Below are positions 4,800 to 6,649 of a stretch of DNA of 6,649 nt, piece by piece (the first letter of the stretch is position 1; each line of letters begins with the position of its first letter). The position numbers were made by a program, and so were the translations under genes. The stretch lies in NCBI RefSeq assembly GCF_905372525.1, contig NZ_CAJPPN010000066.1, positions 1-6,649 of the forward strand, written 5' to 3'. The notes below the pieces were generated by a model. That model ran no database searches and was not told where the DNA came from. It worked only from the letters and a program-made list of their open reading frames with translations. The stretch is from an uncultured Porphyromonas sp. (lineage in GTDB: Bacteria > Bacteroidota > Bacteroidia > Bacteroidales > Porphyromonadaceae).

Positions 4800-6419
4800 A
4801 TGATACTAGAAGCTAGCTGGGAAGTCTGCAACAAGATGGGAGGAATCTACACGGTCCTCTCGTCCCGCGCAGATATCATGTCCCAGAGACATACCGATCA
4901 TCTCGTCTTCATCGGTCCCCTACTCGCAGGGGATGCAGATGCTCTCCCCCTCGACTTCGTAGAGACCGACGAGGGATGGCTGGGCTCTTGGCTCACGGAT
5001 CAGGCTCCTTCTCTGGGGCTAAGGGTGCGTGTCGGGCGCTGGGCTGTCCCTGGTGAGCCTCCAGTGGTACTCGTCGACTTCCGCCCTCTATGGGAGACGA
5101 AGGACGACCTCTTCTTTGAGATCTGGCGAGCCTATGGTCTGGAGAGTGACAAGGGCTATGGGGACTATGACGAGTCCTGCCTCTTCGCCCTAGCGGCCAG
5201 CCGTGTGATGCAGAGTATCGTATCGTGGCGAGGCGATGAGACCAATATCGCCCTCTTCAACGAATGGCAGACAGCTATGGGGCTACTCTACCTCAAGCTC
5301 CATGCTCCCGAGATACATACCCTCTTCATCACCCATGCCACGACGGTGGGACGGTCTATAGCAGGCAATGACAAGGAGCTCTATGCCTGGATGAGCCACT
5401 ACGACGGAGACCAGATGGCTCGTGAGCTTGGGGTCGAGGCCAAGCACTCAGTAGAGAAGCTTGCAGCCCATGAGGCGACGGTCTTCGCTACCGTCAGTAA
5501 GCTCACTGCACGTGAGGCCGAGCAGCTCCTAGGTCGCCGTCCTATCGTCCTGCCCAACGGCTTCCACGTAGGATACTCGCCCCTAGCTGCGCCACTCCTA
5601 GCCAAGCGTAGACGAGCTCGTCGCCTCCTGGCTGAGGTCGCCTCGAAGCTCTACCATGCCCCGATCACGGAGGAGGCTTTCTTCGTGTCGCTCGGTGGAC
5701 GCTACGAGTATCGCAACAAGGGGATAGACCTCTTCATCGAGTCGCTACATGCCTTTGCTCTGAAGTACCGAGGGAGCCGTCCGGTCGTCGCCTTCCTACT
5801 CGTCCCCGCCTGGGAGGCGGGCGCACGAAGGGACCTCCACTACCTACTGACTCATCCAGCCGAGGAGCAGACACAGCCCCTGCAGTACCCGTGCCTCACC
5901 CACTGGCTCTACAATACGGAGCATGACCGAGCCGTCTGCCATATTCGTCACCGGGGGCTTGACCATCCCGAGGGTCGGGTGAAGGTGGTCTTTGTCCCCT
6001 GCTATCTCAATGGGATCGATGGCATCTTTGACGAGACCTACTATGACCTCCTCTCGGGAATGGATCTGACGATCTACCCTAGCTACTACGAGCCCTGGGG
6101 TTACACCCCGCTAGAGAGTATCCGCTACGGGGTACCGACGATCACGACGAACCTCGCTGGCTTCGGTCTCTGGGCCGAGGATGAGGAGTCCAAAGCACCC
6201 TATGCCGAAGCCCCCTATCCCCCCGTACACGTCGTCGAGCGCACCGATACCAATGTCGATGAGGCTATCGCTACCATCGCAGAGCTAATCCGAGTCCAGG
6301 TCGCACTACCTAAGGAGCAGGCACTTGCCCAGCGCAAGCTCGCCTACACCCTAGCCAAGGAGGCTGACTGGAAGCACTTCTATCGTCACTACGAGCAGGC
6401 CTACGAGATGATGTCCTGA
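4800..6419 (+). CDS. Glycogen synthase, GT3-type (animal/fungal-like)
   Basis: A cytoplasmic glycosyltransferase that elongates alpha-1,4-glucan for glycogen storage. GT3 enzymes use UDP-glucose, unlike the ADP-glucose-dependent GT5 GlgA of most bacteria. Hallmarks (numbering from ATG 4800, 539 aa): WEVCNKMGGIYTVL at 7-20, the acceptor/donor glycine loop; NEWQ at 154-157; THATTVGR at 178-185; LPNGF at 251-255; GRYEYRNKGID at 300-310; YEPWGYTP at 430-437 with the paired Glu E431 and E439 that are catalytic in GT3; and TTNLAGFG at 449-456. It is shorter than animal and yeast enzymes and lacks room for their phosphorylated tails. A TTG at 4791 would add three residues; the ATG is preferred because the family motif EASWEVCNK starts right after it. 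The in-frame stop upstream is at 4749-4751. The gene stands alone between terminators, with no other glycogen gene in the window. Confidence 0.93.
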   Translation: MILEASWEVCNKMGGIYTVLSSRADIMSQRHTDHLVFIGPLLAGDADALPLDFVETDEGWLGSWLTDQAPSLGLRVRVGRWAVPGEPPVVLVDFRPLWETKDDLFFEIWRAYGLESDKGYGDYDESCLFALAASRVMQSIVSWRGDETNIALFNEWQTAMGLLYLKLHAPEIHTLFITHATTVGRSIAGNDKELYAWMSHYDGDQMARELGVEAKHSVEKLAAHEATVFATVSKLTAREAEQLLGRRPIVLPNGFHVGYSPLAAPLLAKRRRARRLLAEVASKLYHAPITEEAFFVSLGGRYEYRNKGIDLFIESLHAFALKYRGSRPVVAFLLVPAWEAGARRDLHYLLTHPAEEQTQPLQYPCLTHWLYNTEHDRAVCHIRHRGLDHPEGRVKVVFVPCYLNGIDGIFDETYYDLLSGMDLTIYPSYYEPWGYTPLESIRYGVPTITTNLAGFGLWAEDEESKAPYAEAPYPPVHVVERTDTNVDEAIATIAELIRVQVALPKEQALAQRKLAYTLAKEADWKHFYRHYEQAYEMMS

Positions 6420-6435
6420 GGGTACTATACTTCAG

Positions 6436-6508
6436 TAGATAGCCCCAGCGGGGTGGTCCTCGGTTCACCGAGAGCCACCCCGCTGGGGCTATCTATTGGG
6501 TTATTTCT
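6436..6508 (+). terminator. Long terminator hairpin after the glycogen synthase gene
   Basis: Bases 6436-6456 and 6475-6495 form a perfect 21-bp stem (core AGCCCCAGCGGGGTGG). It is extended by a G-T pair, one mismatch and five more pairs to a TTCA tetraloop (6464-6467). It begins 16 bp after the TGA at 6417-6419 and is followed by a moderately T-rich stretch, TTGGGTTATTTCTC. The T run is interrupted, so termination is inferred mainly from stem length and position. Confidence 0.75.
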
Positions 6509-6577
6509 CTTGTGACGAGTGGGAGCTGTTTGTCCTTAGGTCTCGCTGTGGTTAGCTACCTCGTCTCCTCAGGATCG

Positions 6578-6629
6578 GATACGCTACCCTTCGTGGAGCT
6601 AGTACGCTACCTGCGTGGGGCTAGCGTAC
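6578..6629. repeat. Short tandem repeat, 22-23 bp unit, with an overlapping palindrome
   Basis: Two head-to-tail units occupy 6580-6602 and 6603-6624: both read TACGCTACC, then T/CT and CGTGG, then GCTAG, with a few substitutions and one indel. GTACGCTA at 6602-6609 is the reverse complement of TAGCGTAC at 6622-6629. A similar string, GATACGCTAGCTCC followed by GAGCT, occurs at 214-235 near the other end of the window, hinting at a dispersed intergenic repeat. The rest of 6509-6649 shows no convincing gene on either strand. Confidence 0.5.
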
Positions 6630-6649
6630 CTGAGAGCTGGGGGTGGGAG

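Noticed and set aside
4721..4816. 31-codon frame beginning ATG-TTT-AAC-TTT that overlaps the glycogen synthase start
   Set aside because: The candidate -7 promoter element (4726-4733) lies inside its first codons, so the transcript would begin after its ATG. No other support for a leader peptide.
6512..6649. Plus-strand frame open to the window edge from GTG 6512
   Set aside because: Only about 46 codons, with a non-ATG start just after a terminator hairpin, and it overlaps the tandem repeat. The peptide is not recognised. An open frame of this length is expected by chance; sequence past 6649 would be needed to reconsider.

Overview
The window looks like a chromosomal segment of a Bacteroidota (Bacteroidetes) bacterium, most likely Porphyromonas or a close relative. 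The evidence is a GLPGLI-family secreted protein, a glycogen synthase of the animal/fungal-like GT3 type, matches to the Bacteroidetes promoter (TTG, about 20 nt, TAnnTTTG) before several genes, and no Shine-Dalgarno sequences at the starts. Coding DNA is moderately GC-rich with frequent CTA leucine codons. The genus is an inference from gene content and style; the phylum is much firmer.

Layout. Positions 1-82 hold the beginning of a leftward lipoprotein gene that runs off the window. Positions 83-737 are a long divergent intergenic region (about 650 bp) rich in inverted repeats, including two related hairpins at 529-570 and 599-638, the second followed by a T run. Then come uvrC (738-2573) and dtd (2649-3107), rightward and probably one transcript. 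Positions 3108-3472 are non-coding and GC-rich with several potential stems, ending in an AT-rich stretch. A monocistronic GLPGLI gene (best start 3566, stop 4507) has its own promoter and a strong intrinsic terminator. A structured leader follows, then a glycogen synthase gene (best start 4800, stop 6419) with its own promoter match and a long terminator hairpin. Positions 6509-6649 carry a short tandem repeat and no convincing gene.

Function. uvrC (nucleotide excision repair) and dtd (removal of D-amino acids from mischarged tRNA) are housekeeping quality-control genes. The GLPGLI protein is exported and of unknown function. The glycogen synthase builds alpha-1,4-glucan reserves. Except for uvrC-dtd the genes look independently transcribed, so no multi-gene pathway is encoded here. 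I found no CRISPR array, transposase, tRNA, rRNA or defence or toxin-antitoxin locus. The most interesting unexplained signal is the hairpin pair upstream of uvrC: its sequence changes preserve base pairing, and it ends in a terminator-like signal in a region where neither flanking gene needs one.
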